Shown one piece after another: positions 1 to 9,247 of a stretch of 64,000 nucleotides of DNA. The notes under the pieces were generated by a model. That model was not told the origin of the DNA. It made no database searches and saw only the letters and a program-made list of their open reading frames with translations. Position 1 is the stretch's first letter. Every line of letters begins with the position of its first letter. The stretch comes from Natronorubrum bangense (GTDB lineage Archaea; Halobacteriota; Halobacteria; Halobacteriales; Natrialbaceae): the NCBI RefSeq assembly GCF_004799645.1, contig NZ_CP031305.1, positions 1,302,001-1,366,000 on the forward strand. Direction: 5' to 3'. The position numbers were made by a program, and so were the translations under genes.

Positions 1-160
1 CAACGCGCGCGAACACGATCTGAACGTCATCGCCTGGAAGGCCGCGCGGACGGTCGACGACATCCGCACCCTCCACGAACTCGGCGTCGACGGCGTCACT
101 GCGGATCGCTGGGATATCGCCCCACCCGCGCTCGAGCCGACGGTCACGACACGAAGATAG
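1..160 (+). CDS. Glycerophosphodiester phosphodiesterase, C-terminal fragment
   Basis: The last 52 residues of a gene that begins outside the window are read in frame 2, ending with TAG at 158-160. They contain a Trp-Lys-Ala...Thr-Val-Asp-Asp segment, then ELGVDGVTADRWD, which is the typical end of the GDPD TIM barrel (the 'ELGVDGIITDRPD'-like strand). Such enzymes hydrolyse glycerophosphodiesters to glycerol-3-phosphate and an alcohol. Only this tail is visible, so the catalytic residues cannot be checked; the family call rests on the tail motif. Confidence 0.72.
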   Translation, partial: NAREHDLNVIAWKAARTVDDIRTLHELGVDGVTADRWDIAPPALEPTVTTRR

Positions 161-308
161 TCACGAATCGCCGCCCGGACGCACAACTCGAGCACGGCAA
201 GCGCCGCGTGTCCCGCCGGAGGCGTTCACATTCTCCCGGCTCGGAATTGGCCGCTGCTGATCGGCTGGCCCTGCAAAAATCAGTCGCTACTCTCTGAGTA
301 CACCCCAC

Positions 309-467
309 TTATCGCCACGCTGGAAGCGTCGGCGCGTCATCCGCCTGCATCGAAAGCCACGCCCCGTCGGCCGAGATGTCTGCGATGACGTATTCCGCAC
401 TCGAGTCACTCGAGTCGATCGAACCGACGACGGTGTCGGACGTCACGGTGTGGGGTTCTGCCACCAT
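309..467 (-). CDS. DUF7556-like small haloarchaeal protein (52 aa)
   Basis: A 52-residue reading frame too short for ordinary ORF lists: it begins MVAEPHTVTSDTVVGSID and ends LSMQADDAPTLPAWR. The ending 'DAP-LP-WR' after an 'ADISADGAWLSM' segment matches the small DUF7556 family as I remember it. No membrane segment, signal peptide or cysteine is present. A TATA-like ACATATAAAC (plus-strand 489-498) lies about 25 bp before the ATG, as expected for a leaderless transcript. Function is unknown. Confidence 0.7.
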   Translation of the reverse strand: MVAEPHTVTSDTVVGSIDSSDSSAEYVIADISADGAWLSMQADDAPTLPAWR

Positions 468-755
468 GTATGTTAGTGACACCCACCCACATATAAACTC
501 GTCGAATTATAGTCCGAATTGAAATGAGTGACACGCACCGTGAGGTCACCGGGAGGGAACCTAGACGCTAGAGTAGACTGGACGTCACTGCACAATACAT
601 CGCACGGCAGCTGTGCGATCAGTGCGTCGTTTCAGTTGGTACGATCCCGATCATCGGCTCCGGACAACTGTCCGTTGAAACAACTGATTGGCGGACGGCC
701 GTCGTGGGCGCACGAAACATTGGGTTTATACTTATTTTGGCCGTACCCTGAGGAC
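468..755. other. Gene-free interval with two divergent promoters
   Basis: No convincing coding sequence is present; the open frame reading in from 528 lacks haloarchaeal protein character before residue 77. The left edge carries the TATA-like element for the small DUF7556-type gene. The right edge carries TTTATACTTA at 725-734, placed 22-31 bp before the ATG at 756, which fits a leaderless promoter for the CBS-domain gene and decides its start. Confidence 0.6.
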
Positions 756-1607
756 ATGAACGTAGCCGACGCGATGACGCCGCGCGAGGACGTGGTTACC
801 GTCGAACTGCCGGGCACTCGCTCGGACGTCCTCGAGTATCTCCAAGAGCAGTCGTTCTCCTCCGTTCCGGTCATTAAATCGACCGACGACGGCCTGGAGT
901 ACCGAGGACTCGTCTCTCGAGACGCGCTGATCGAACAGCCTGACGAGGACCAGCTCGTCATGCTCATGGACGACGTGCCGACGACGACGGCCGAGACGTC
1001 GCTCGAGGACGTCGCGCGGACGATGGTCGAAGAAGGGGCGCGGCGCGTGCCAGTCGTCGACGGCGAGTTCGAGGGGATCGTGACGGTGACGGACGTGATT
1101 CACGCGATCGCGGCGGGCGACCAGGAGACTGATGGAGTCCTCGAGGACTACGCGAGCGAGAACGTGAACACGACCTACGAAGGCGCACCGCTGCCGGTCG
1201 CCGAGCGCGAACTCTACTACGCGAACGTGCCTTACACCATCGCGCTGTCCGACGACGGACGGATGAGCGGCGTCCTCACCGAAGTCGACATCATCGACGT
1301 TGCCCGCATCGTCGAAGGCGAGGAGTCGACGGGCGACAACTTCCCGGATCAGGACTCGGAGTGGTCCTGGGAGGGCATCAAAGCCGTCGGCAGCCGCTAT
1401 CTCCCGACGCGGGACATCGAGCTTCCGACTGGTCCTGTCAGCGATTTCATGACCGACGACGTGGTGACGGTTTCGGCTCAGACGTCCGTTCAGGAGGCCG
1501 CACAGCGCATGATCAGCAACGACATCGAACAGATCCCGATGCTCACCGGCGAACAGCTCGTCGGCATCGTCCGAGACATCGATCTGCTGGAGGCTTTGTA
1601 TGAGTGA
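756..1607 (+). CDS. CBS-domain protein (four CBS motifs)
   Basis: The 283-residue product is built of CBS repeats: an N-terminal unit (MNVADAMTPREDVVTV... SVPVI), a second (TSLEDVARTMVEEGARRVPVV ... VTDVIHAI), a third less conserved, and a C-terminal unit (VSDFMTDDVVTVSAQTSVQEA ... QIPML). CBS pairs bind adenine nucleotides and usually sense energy state. The frame is open upstream to 528, but the TATA box at 725-734 and the lack of sensible sequence before residue 77 support the ATG at 756. The stop overlaps glyS by 8 bp, so the two are probably co-transcribed and translationally coupled. The ligand is unknown. Confidence 0.88.
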   Translation: MNVADAMTPREDVVTVELPGTRSDVLEYLQEQSFSSVPVIKSTDDGLEYRGLVSRDALIEQPDEDQLVMLMDDVPTTTAETSLEDVARTMVEEGARRVPVVDGEFEGIVTVTDVIHAIAAGDQETDGVLEDYASENVNTTYEGAPLPVAERELYYANVPYTIALSDDGRMSGVLTEVDIIDVARIVEGEESTGDNFPDQDSEWSWEGIKAVGSRYLPTRDIELPTGPVSDFMTDDVVTVSAQTSVQEAAQRMISNDIEQIPMLTGEQLVGIVRDIDLLEALYE

Positions 1608-3384
1608 ACACCAACAGGCGGATGCAGACGAATCGACAGCCGACCACACGAGCGAGAAGCTCGTCGAACTGGCCAAACGCCGCGGCTACTTCTTCCAGTC
1701 GTCGGGCTCCTACGGCAGCGTCGGCGGCTTCTATACGTTCGGGCCACAGGGTGCAGCGTTAAAGGGCAACGTCGAAGACGCCTGGCGCGACCGCTTTGCA
1801 CTCGCCGAAGGCAACATGGAGATCGACGCGCCGACGATCATGCCCGAACCCGTCTTCGAAGCCTCGGGCCACCTCGAGGGGTTCGACGACATGCTGATCG
1901 AGTGTCCCGAGTGTGGGACGAGCAGCCGCGCGGACCACCTCGTCGAGGACAACACGATGTACGAGGACGCAGAGAGTCTCCCTATTCCCGAGGTCGAGGA
2001 GGTCATCGCCGAGTACGAACTCGCCTGTCCCGAGTGCGGTGCTGGCCTCGCTGACGTCGCCGTCGAGGACTTCAACCTCATGTTCGCGACCAACATCGGC
2101 CCCGGTGACTCCCAGCCGGGCTACTTACGGCCCGAGACGGCACAGGGCATCTTCGTCGAGTTCCCACGGCTCAAAGAGTACGCCCGCAACCAGCTTCCCT
2201 TCGGTGTCACCCAGATCGGCCGGGCCTACCGTAACGAGATCAGCCCACGGCGATCGATCATCCGCACCCGTGAGTTTACCCAGGCCGAACTCGAGTACTT
2301 CATCGATCCCGAAGAGGACGAACCCGATCTGTCGGCGGTCGAAGACGTCGAGGTGACGCTCTACCCGGCAACCGAGCAGAACGACGAGGACGGCGACGAG
2401 ATCGAGACGACGATCGGCGAGGCCGTCGACAACGACGTGATCGCCAGCCCGTGGGTCGCCTACTTCCTCGGCGTCGCCAAACCGTGGTACGACGCCGTCG
2501 GCGTCGACATGGATCGGTTCCGTTTCCGCCAGCATCTCTCGGGCGAACGCGCCCACTACGCGAGTGACTGCTGGGACGCCGAGAGCGAGATCGACGGCAA
2601 CTGGATCGAGATGGCCGGCTTCGCCTACCGTGGCGACTACGACCTCTCGAAACACAGCGAGCACTCCGGCGACCGCTTTACCGTGTTCAAGCAGTACGAC
2701 GAGCCCAAAACGGTCGAGCGAGCCACCGTCGACCCCGATATGAGCTATCTCGGTCCCGAGTTCGGCGGCGACGCAGGGGCAGTCGTGGAAGAACTCGAGT
2801 CCCTTGCGGGCCGCGATCGAGCGGCGTTCGAGGGCGAGACGGTCGCATTCGAACTCGAGGGCGAGACCCACGAGATTCCCGTCGAGAAAACCGGCTTCGC
2901 GGTCGAAGCACAGACCGAATCCGGTGAGCACATCATCCCCCACGTCGTCGAACCCTCCTTCGGTGTCGACCGACTCGTCTACACCGTCCTCCACCACGCC
3001 TATCAGGAAGACGAGGTCGACGGCGAAGAGCGAACCTATCTCGAGCTCGAGCCCGAAGTTGCCCCGACGTTCGTCGGCGTCTTCCCGCTCCAGAACGACG
3101 CAGAACTCGAGGCCCAGGCCGACGACATCGTCGACGACCTTCGCGAGGCCGGCCTCTCAGTTACCTACGACGATTCGGGTAACATCGGCCGACGCTACCG
3201 TCGGCAGGACGAGGTCGGCACGCCGTTCTGTGTGACGGTCGACTACGAAACCGTCGAGGCCGACGAGACGACCGTCACGGTCCGCGAACGGGACTCGACC
3301 GACCAGACGCGCCTTCCTGTCGACGAACTCGCGGAGACGCTGGCGGCGATCCGCGACGGCGACCGCGAGTTCGAGGATCTGTAA
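1600..3384 (+). CDS. glyS: Glycyl-tRNA synthetase, archaeal/eukaryotic class II type
   Basis: The 594-residue protein charges tRNA-Gly. It shows the GYFFQSSGSYGSVGGFYTFGPQG start of the dimeric enzyme, class II motif 2 around residue 210 (AYRNEISPR), the FTQAELEYFIDP segment, the WIEMAGFAYRGDYDLSKH segment, and a C-terminal anticodon-binding domain (VGVFPLQ ... GNIGRRYRRQDEVGTPFCVTVD). Two CPECG pairs near residues 101 and 142 form a zinc-ribbon-like insertion. Length is normal for the family. It overlaps the preceding CBS-domain gene by 8 bp, a fixed-looking operon that suggests nucleotide-sensing control or simple housekeeping linkage. Confidence 0.97.
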   Translation: MSEHQQADADESTADHTSEKLVELAKRRGYFFQSSGSYGSVGGFYTFGPQGAALKGNVEDAWRDRFALAEGNMEIDAPTIMPEPVFEASGHLEGFDDMLIECPECGTSSRADHLVEDNTMYEDAESLPIPEVEEVIAEYELACPECGAGLADVAVEDFNLMFATNIGPGDSQPGYLRPETAQGIFVEFPRLKEYARNQLPFGVTQIGRAYRNEISPRRSIIRTREFTQAELEYFIDPEEDEPDLSAVEDVEVTLYPATEQNDEDGDEIETTIGEAVDNDVIASPWVAYFLGVAKPWYDAVGVDMDRFRFRQHLSGERAHYASDCWDAESEIDGNWIEMAGFAYRGDYDLSKHSEHSGDRFTVFKQYDEPKTVERATVDPDMSYLGPEFGGDAGAVVEELESLAGRDRAAFEGETVAFELEGETHEIPVEKTGFAVEAQTESGEHIIPHVVEPSFGVDRLVYTVLHHAYQEDEVDGEERTYLELEPEVAPTFVGVFPLQNDAELEAQADDIVDDLREAGLSVTYDDSGNIGRRYRRQDEVGTPFCVTVDYETVEADETTVTVRERDSTDQTRLPVDELAETLAAIRDGDREFEDL

Positions 3385-3456
3385 CGCCAGCACGACCGAC
3401 ACCGGTGCCGTTTCGGGGCGATTGTTTTATTTACTGGCCGCGTAGCGTGCGTTCAA

Positions 3457-4428
3457 ATGGCTAGCGAGAACAACGCGGTAGATCACCGGGTACGCGCCGA
3501 CGACGCTGTTCACAGCGCGTGGGATAACGAACTCGAGCCGGTGTGTACAGTCGAACCAGGCGACGTCGTTCGCTTCGAGTGTCGAGACGCCACAAACGGG
3601 CAACTCGGTCCCGACGCGACGGTTGCGGACCTCGCCACGCTCGATATCGATCCCATCCACCCGCTAACCGGCCCCATCGCGGTCGAGGGCGCTCGTCCAG
3701 GTGATGTTCTCCAGGTTGATCTCCTCGAGATCGATCACGACGGCTGGGGGTGTACACTGGTGCTCCCGGGAGAGATGGAGCTCGGCCTTCTGGCCGAGGA
3801 GTTCCCGGAGCCGGCACTACACGTCTGGGACCTCGAGGACGGCATCGCTCACTTCGTCGACGGAATCGAGATCCCGATCGATCCGTTCCCCGGCGTGGTC
3901 GGCGTTGCGCCCGCCGAAGGCGGTGCACACAGCACGTTCCCGCCTCGATCGGTCGGGGGGAACATGGATATCAAACAGCTCACGGCGGGATCGACACTGT
4001 CTCTCCCCGTCGCAGTCGACGGCGGGCTGTTCAGTATCGGCGACGGCCACGCTGCACAGGGCGACGGCGAGGTCTGTGGGACCGGCATCGAAGCACCACT
4101 CTCTATCACGTGCCGGTTCGACGTGCGATCGGGCCGCTCGATCGACGGGCCGCAGTTCGAAACCACGGGGCCGTTCACTTCGACTGGCCGGGACGAGCGG
4201 ATGTACGGAACGACGGGCATTGCAGACGATCTCATGGATGCAAGCCGGATGGCCATCCGGCACATGATCGATCACCTCCACGACGAGCGTGGCCTCACCC
4301 GAACCGAGGCTTACATGCTGTGTTCGGTTGCCGTCGACCTCAAACCTAATCAGATCGTCAACGACCCGAACTGGACCGTGTCCGCGTACCTCCCAGAACA
4401 CATCTTTCCGGCGTCGCATCGTCGGTAG
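3457..4428 (+). CDS. Acetamidase/formamidase family amidohydrolase
   Basis: The 323-residue protein resembles the FmdA_AmdA family, which hydrolyses formamide or short amides to ammonia and the acid. Visible family features are the early HSAWDNELEPV segment, the GPIAVEGARPGDVLQVDLLEI segment, PRSVGGNMDIKQLTAGSTL and GDGHAAQGDGEVCGTGIEAP, with Asp/His/Glu residues expected to bind metal. The start is supported by TTTTATTTA at 3424-3432, about 28 bp upstream. It stands alone between glyS and a regulator. The exact substrate cannot be told from sequence. Confidence 0.9.
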   Translation: MASENNAVDHRVRADDAVHSAWDNELEPVCTVEPGDVVRFECRDATNGQLGPDATVADLATLDIDPIHPLTGPIAVEGARPGDVLQVDLLEIDHDGWGCTLVLPGEMELGLLAEEFPEPALHVWDLEDGIAHFVDGIEIPIDPFPGVVGVAPAEGGAHSTFPPRSVGGNMDIKQLTAGSTLSLPVAVDGGLFSIGDGHAAQGDGEVCGTGIEAPLSITCRFDVRSGRSIDGPQFETTGPFTSTGRDERMYGTTGIADDLMDASRMAIRHMIDHLHDERGLTRTEAYMLCSVAVDLKPNQIVNDPNWTVSAYLPEHIFPASHRR

Positions 4429-4499
4429 ACGGCGAAGACGTGACGAGCCAAGTCGGCCGCGTGTCCCCTGAGCAGCCGCGACCGTTCCGATTTATAACC

Positions 4500-4510
4500 T
4501 GTGTAACACA
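4500..4510. promoter_or_regulatory. Perfect TGTGT-A-ACACA palindrome before a regulator gene
   Basis: An 11-bp palindrome lies directly beside A/T-rich ACATTTATTT, in the promoter zone of the PAS/HTH gene that starts at 4593. It could be an operator, for example for autoregulation. It is short enough to occur by chance. Confidence 0.3.
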
Positions 4511-4537
4511 TTTATTTGGTGGCGGCCTATCAGCTGT

Positions 4538-4588
4538 ATGAACAACGACCGGCTCGAGGGGACCGTCGACAGTTCCAACGAACAGTGA
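4538..4588 (+). CDS. Possible 16-residue leader peptide ahead of the PAS/HTH regulator
   Basis: ATG at 4538 opens a 16-codon frame (MNNDRLEGTVDSSNEQ) that stops 4 bp before the regulator's ATG at 4593. The A/T-rich element at 4508-4516 is about 25-30 bp upstream, so a leaderless mRNA could begin here and translate this peptide first. Nothing in the peptide suggests a function. It may be chance. Confidence 0.25.
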   Translation: MNNDRLEGTVDSSNEQ

Positions 4589-4592
4589 AACG

Positions 4593-5732
4593 ATGACGGA
4601 ACCCCAATCAGGTGAGCGTGACGACAGAGCGACCGATCGACGGAATGCTACGCTCGAACACGCGCCGCCCGAAGACCTCGCGCGGCGCATGTTCGACGTG
4701 AGTCCGATCAGTACCGTCGTCGTCGACACGACAGGAGCGATCTCCTTTGGGAACAAGCGGGCAGCGCAGACGCTTGGCCTCACGTGTGACGCGCTTACCA
4801 GCGGCGCATGCAATATCGCCGACTGGAATCTCTACCGGGACGACGGAACGCCTATCTCCGTGGACGAAAACCCCGTCATGCGTGTCTTTGAAACCGGGGA
4901 GCCCGAGTACGGGTTCGAGCACTGGATCGAGCTACCGGACGGCTCCGAGCGATGGCTTTCGAGCAGTTCGTCACCCATCCTGGACGACGGGGGTGCGGTC
5001 GAGTACGTCGTCGTCTCGTTCGAGGACGTGACCGCATTGAAACGGCGCGAAGAGCGGCTGACCAGCAATCACGTGCGCCTGCTCGAGTTCTGTACGGATC
5101 GATCTGCGGTCCCGCCCACCCTTCGCGTCAACGGCGACGAAACGCGAATCGAGGTCGATTCCGTCGTCCCGCTGCCGGACGGGACGACCGTCCAGTACAT
5201 GGGAACGGATGATCTCTCCGCGAGTGACTTCGTCACCGCCGTCGAAGAGGTTCCCCACTATCTTGACGCGCGGTTGCTCAGTTCGATCGACGGCTACAGC
5301 CGCATCGAAGCCCACGCCGAGTCGACGACGGTGTCCCACGTGTTTCCAACCCTTGGCGGCCGCGCCCGCGCCGTCATCGTCACGCCGGAGGAGGTCAGAT
5401 TCCTCGGCGAGCTGCCAGGTGACGTCGATCCACGGCTAGCTGCAGACGGGATTCGGGAGTTCCACCCCGAAGTCGAACTGGTGTCCGAGGAACTCGTCTA
5501 CTCGCCACACCTCCTGTACGATGTCGTCGCCGACGCGCTCACCGATCGACAGCTTGCGGTGCTCGATTCGGCCTACTTCGGCGGCTACTTCGACACACCG
5601 CGGACCAGTACCGGCGGCGAACTGGCAGACCGGTTCGGCGTCACGCGCCAGACCCTCAACCAGCACCTTCGCAAAGCCCAACGAACCGTCTTCCGACACC
5701 TCTTCGAGAAGTCCGGCGCGGATGCACGCTGA
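4593..5732 (+). CDS. PAS-domain regulator with bacterio-opsin-activator HTH
   Basis: The 379-residue protein has an N-terminal PAS sensor (about residues 30-150, including SPISTVVVDTTGAISFGNKRA and the VEYVVVSFEDVTALKRREERL exit helix). A middle Bat-type region (about 155-310) follows, then a C-terminal HTH-10 domain from about residue 316 (LTDRQLAVLDSAYFGGY ... FGVTRQTLNQHLRKAQ). Such haloarchaeal proteins are DNA-binding regulators responding to redox, light or ligands. No kinase domain is present. A HalOD1 gene follows after 46 bp and may share the transcript. The target genes are not evident. Confidence 0.9.
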   Translation: MTEPQSGERDDRATDRRNATLEHAPPEDLARRMFDVSPISTVVVDTTGAISFGNKRAAQTLGLTCDALTSGACNIADWNLYRDDGTPISVDENPVMRVFETGEPEYGFEHWIELPDGSERWLSSSSSPILDDGGAVEYVVVSFEDVTALKRREERLTSNHVRLLEFCTDRSAVPPTLRVNGDETRIEVDSVVPLPDGTTVQYMGTDDLSASDFVTAVEEVPHYLDARLLSSIDGYSRIEAHAESTTVSHVFPTLGGRARAVIVTPEEVRFLGELPGDVDPRLAADGIREFHPEVELVSEELVYSPHLLYDVVADALTDRQLAVLDSAYFGGYFDTPRTSTGGELADRFGVTRQTLNQHLRKAQRTVFRHLFEKSGADAR

Positions 5733-5778
5733 CTGGTCAGCGTTCCCTCTTAGTACAACGTCTCGTGTAGTCAGGCCA

Positions 5779-6108
5779 ATGACTGACACAGCCCACTCTG
5801 ATTCCAGCGCAACGCACCCATTTGGCGAAGATTCCGTCGGCTTCGATCCCACGACAGGGACGTTTCACGCCCGGTTCGACGGCGACCCCAAAACGCTCGT
5901 TGTCACGATCGTCGAGGCTGTGGGCTCCGTCACGAACTGTGATCCGGTTTCCATGCCGCCGCTGTTCGAGACGATCAACCCCGAAGCACTCACCAACCTC
6001 CTGATCTCGAGTCGAGAGACGGATATCGAGGTGACGTTTGATTACGAAGGCTGTCACGTGACCGCCTCGAGCCACGGCAGCATCGTCGTCGAACCGCTCG
6101 AGGAGTGA
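5779..6108 (+). CDS. HalOD1 output-domain protein (109 aa)
   Basis: The small soluble protein has the HalOD1 pattern: a strand-rich start, TLVVTIVEAVGSVTNCDPVSMPPLFETINPEAL, and a C-terminal half ending in VTFDYEGCHVTASSHGSIVVEP. HalOD1 is a haloarchaeal output domain found alone or fused to signalling proteins, with no established biochemical activity. The start codon fits the N-terminus of the family and places the gene 46 bp after the Bat-type regulator, suggesting joint transcription and a shared signalling role. Confidence 0.8.
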   Translation: MTDTAHSDSSATHPFGEDSVGFDPTTGTFHARFDGDPKTLVVTIVEAVGSVTNCDPVSMPPLFETINPEALTNLLISSRETDIEVTFDYEGCHVTASSHGSIVVEPLEE

Positions 6109-6265
6109 CTGTGCCGAACAGGAGAGGCGGTTAGTCACCGACACTGTCGGCCGGAACTGTTCGTTGAATCTGGCGCTATCAACTGATCCCAACTCGCCAA
6201 CGGACAGCCGAGGGTGTATCGGCGAACCGACGGACTCAAGGGAGCTTCTTTCGAGGCTTCCGGTG

Positions 6266-6850
6266 ATGGCCGACGAACTGAAACGACGATTGGTCCATGC
6301 AAGTGGCTCGGGACTGGTCGCACTCTATCTCCTCGCGAACTACTTCGATTTCGGACTGACGTGGGCGCGGTTCGGCGTCCTGATGGTCGTCCTCTCGCTG
6401 GGCGTGATCGGCCTCGAGTTCCTCCGTCTTCGCGTCGGCCTCGAGTGGGTGCTGTACGACAAACTCACTCGAGAGTACGAACAGGACCAGTTCGCCGGCT
6501 ACGGCTACTACATGCTCAGCATGACGATTGCCGTCCTCGTCTTTCCGCCCGAAATCGCGCTGCCGGCGATGTTGATGCTCGCACTCGGCGACCCGATCAG
6601 TGGGGCCGTCTCCGACGACAGCCTCAAGTTCATCAAAGGCCCGAAAGTGCTGGTCACGATGTTCGTCGTCTCAGCGATCATCGCCGCGCCGTTTCTCTAC
6701 GAGACACCGCTGGCCGTCGTCGCGGCAGCGTTCGGCGCGACCGTCGCCGACGGCATCAAGCTCCGTATCGGGGACTACATCGTCGACGACAACCTGACGA
6801 TCCCCATTTATGCCGGGGTACTGGCCTGGCTCGCGCTCGAGTTCTTGTAA
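6266..6850 (+). CDS. Dolichol kinase / phosphatidate-type CTP kinase family membrane protein
   Basis: The 194-residue protein has five to six hydrophobic helices and the family signatures KRRLVHASGSGLVALY near the N-terminus, LALGDPISGAVSD around residues 105-120 and FGATVADGIKL near residue 155. These match the SEC59/DGK1/VTE5 family, which phosphorylates polyprenols or diacylglycerol using CTP; in archaea a polyprenol or geranylgeraniol substrate is plausible. The ATG at 6266 gives the usual short N-terminus; upstream in-frame sequence is not convincing. It converges with the tspO-like gene only 4 bp away. Confidence 0.82.
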   Translation: MADELKRRLVHASGSGLVALYLLANYFDFGLTWARFGVLMVVLSLGVIGLEFLRLRVGLEWVLYDKLTREYEQDQFAGYGYYMLSMTIAVLVFPPEIALPAMLMLALGDPISGAVSDDSLKFIKGPKVLVTMFVVSAIIAAPFLYETPLAVVAAAFGATVADGIKLRIGDYIVDDNLTIPIYAGVLAWLALEFL

Positions 6851-6854
6851 GATT

Positions 6855-7361
6855 TTAGCCGTTCAGCCGCCAGAGTTCGTAATTGAGTACTGCAGCGAAC
6901 GTCACCCACGCCAGATACGGCACGAGCAGCGCCGCCCCACGGCGATCGACGCGGGCGAAAGCGGCGATCGTGGCGACGATTCCCAGCCAGAGGACGACGA
7001 TGATCCCGAACGCACCACCCAGTGCCTCGAGCGTGAAGAACGCGGGCGTCCACACGACGTTGAACAGCATCTGGACCGCAAACAGTCCAAGTGCGAGGCG
7101 GCGACCGGGGGCGTCGCTGCGCCAGACCAGCCACAGCGCGATGCCGAGCAGTGTAAAGAGCGCCGTCCAGACGACCGGAAACGCGATCTCGGGTGGGTAA
7201 AACCACGGCTTCTCGAGGCTCCGGAACCACGCACTGTCGGGCGACGAAAGGATGCCGGGGAGCCCACCGATCACGTTGATGGCCACGATGAACGCGGCGA
7301 CCTGAACGAGGTCGCCACGGTCGGGCAAGCGACGGCTGGCTCGAGTCGTGTCGGCGACCAT
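6855..7361 (-). CDS. TspO/MBR family tryptophan-rich sensory protein
   Basis: The 168-residue membrane protein has five predicted helices and the TspO landmarks WFRSLEKPWFYPPEIAFPVVWT, NVVWTPAFF and a final YLAWVTFAAVLNYELWRLN. TspO proteins bind tetrapyrroles or sterol-like ligands and are linked to stress and light responses in bacteria and mitochondria. It is convergent with the dolichol-kinase-like gene. Length is normal for the family. Confidence 0.92.
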   Translation of the reverse strand: MVADTTRASRRLPDRGDLVQVAAFIVAINVIGGLPGILSSPDSAWFRSLEKPWFYPPEIAFPVVWTALFTLLGIALWLVWRSDAPGRRLALGLFAVQMLFNVVWTPAFFTLEALGGAFGIIVVLWLGIVATIAAFARVDRRGAALLVPYLAWVTFAAVLNYELWRLNG

Positions 7362-7502
7362 ACGAGTTGTACGACCTTGGTACGGATAGTGCTGCTGCCA
7401 GCGACGCGGGAGGCCTGTGTCGGCTCACCGCGGAGACAGCCGTAGTAGGGGTGGGACACTGATGACAAAACCTATACTAATTCTGCACAGACACAATGGC
7501 AG

Positions 7503-9149
7503 ATGCGTCCCTCCGCACAGTCCGCCCTCCTCGAGTCGAGCCATCGGTTCCGACGCGCTCTCGAACGGCGTGTTCGAATCGACACCCGAACGCTGGCTGT
7601 CTTCCGGGTCCTCGTCGGCGTGCTCATCGTCGCTGATCTGTTTCTCCGTGCGCGGAACTTCTCGTACTTTTATACCGACGACGGCGTCGTTCCGCGCTCG
7701 CTTGCACGGGAGTTTACTGCAGAGTATGCACTCTCAGTCTACCATCTAACGACGAGTTCGACGGTCATCGCGGCCCTATTCATCCTCCAGGGGCTGATCG
7801 CGCTCCAGTTGATCGTCGGCTACAAGACACGAGTGGCGACCGTGCTCTCGTTTCTGTTCGTCGTCTCGCTGGATCACCACAACCCGTTCGTGTTGAGCTA
7901 CGCCGACACGCTGTTTCGACTCCTGCTGTTCTGGGCGATCTTCCTCCCGCTTGGCGAGCGCTGGTCCGTCGACGCCGTCCATGCTGGCCACAACCCTCGG
8001 CCGTACGTCGCAAACGTCGCCTCTGCACTGATTCTGGGGCAGATGGTCTTCATGTACTTCTCGAACGGGCTGATCAAATCCCAGTCCGCCGTCTGGACCA
8101 GCGGCGACGCAGCCCCGCTGGTGTTTGGTCTCGACGAGATGACGTTCCTACTCGGCGATATCGTCCGCGGGTTTCCGACGCTGCTCGAGTACGGTGGCCT
8201 CCTCTGGTTCTACATGCTCGTCGGCTCGTGGCTTCTCCTCGTCTTGCGTGGGCGACCACGGATGCTGCTGGTCGGACTGTTCGTCGGCGGCCATCTAGCC
8301 TTCGCGCTCACGGTTCGAATCGGTGCGTTTCCGTACGTTGCACTCGCTGGCGTCTTGCTGTTCTTACAGGGGCAGTTCTGGACGGATGCGAACACAGTGG
8401 CGAGACGAGTCGGGCTCGACAGGCGGCTGGCCACTCGAGTACCGAGCCTCAGCGTGCATGCAGCGCGGTTCCCGAACTATCGGCTGGGCGGCGAGCGTGT
8501 GAGGAACGTGCGAGCATACGCACACACTGCCGGCCTCGGGATCATCGTCGTCACCATCCTGTTCGTGATGGGTCTCTTGCTGTTCAGTGTGGCCCCGATC
8601 GCACTCGATAGCGACAGTGAGCGCTCGATAGAAGAACGGGTCGACAGCGCAATCGAGGAGACGATGGACGAGCGAACTGGGGTGACACAGGTCGAGCTGG
8701 TCGCCTCGAGTATCGGGATCGACCAACCGATGGGCTGGGGCGTCTTCGCCGGACCCGATCCACGGACGACGGATCGCTACTACGTCTTCCCAGCCGAAAC
8801 CGAAGACGGCGAACTTGTCGATGCCTACAACGAGCGGCCGTTGACCTACGAGCGACCCCACGACGAGTTACAGAACCAGTACGACACCTACCGAGAGCGC
8901 TTCTACATGAACAGCGTTCGCCGCGGCGGGTTCCACAACGACGTTCCGGTCTTGCTGGCCGACCATCTCTGTGCACAGTGGGCCGACGAACACGGCGACG
9001 AACTCGTCGCCATCAACATGTATCTAGTCAGTGAGGAGATCACACACGAAACGGTCGACGACCAATCGAACCGAGAGCGAACGTACACCGAGATATACCG
9101 ACACGGCTGTGGCGACGCCGAGCCGACAGTGCTCGCGCCGCCACCATAA
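7503..9149 (+). CDS. HTTM-domain (vitamin K carboxylase-like) membrane protein
   Basis: The 548-residue protein starts with a helix rich in Arg followed by RTLAVFRVLVGVLIVADLF, then many membrane segments to about residue 375, with the family's LSYADTLFRLLLFWAIFLPLGERWS and FMYFSNGLIKS signatures. The C-terminal ~170 residues are soluble and highly acidic. HTTM proteins share the membrane fold of gamma-glutamyl carboxylase, but the archaeal ones lack a proven activity. A CCTATACTAA box at 7471-7480 lies about 25 bp upstream. An alternative ATG at 7496 is out of frame. Confidence 0.85.
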   Translation: MRPSAQSALLESSHRFRRALERRVRIDTRTLAVFRVLVGVLIVADLFLRARNFSYFYTDDGVVPRSLAREFTAEYALSVYHLTTSSTVIAALFILQGLIALQLIVGYKTRVATVLSFLFVVSLDHHNPFVLSYADTLFRLLLFWAIFLPLGERWSVDAVHAGHNPRPYVANVASALILGQMVFMYFSNGLIKSQSAVWTSGDAAPLVFGLDEMTFLLGDIVRGFPTLLEYGGLLWFYMLVGSWLLLVLRGRPRMLLVGLFVGGHLAFALTVRIGAFPYVALAGVLLFLQGQFWTDANTVARRVGLDRRLATRVPSLSVHAARFPNYRLGGERVRNVRAYAHTAGLGIIVVTILFVMGLLLFSVAPIALDSDSERSIEERVDSAIEETMDERTGVTQVELVASSIGIDQPMGWGVFAGPDPRTTDRYYVFPAETEDGELVDAYNERPLTYERPHDELQNQYDTYRERFYMNSVRRGGFHNDVPVLLADHLCAQWADEHGDELVAINMYLVSEEITHETVDDQSNRERTYTEIYRHGCGDAEPTVLAPPP

Positions 9150-9247
9150 TCGACAGCACCGGTCGAATCCGACACCATGGGCTAGCACAGTTTCACTTTC
9201 ACCGCGGTACGAGAACCCTTATTCACGACGACGGTGAACCACTGGCA

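Noticed and set aside
528..755. 76-residue N-terminal extension of the CBS-domain protein
   Set aside because: Composition is not haloarchaeal-like and a good TATA box lies inside it, 22-31 bp before the ATG at 756.
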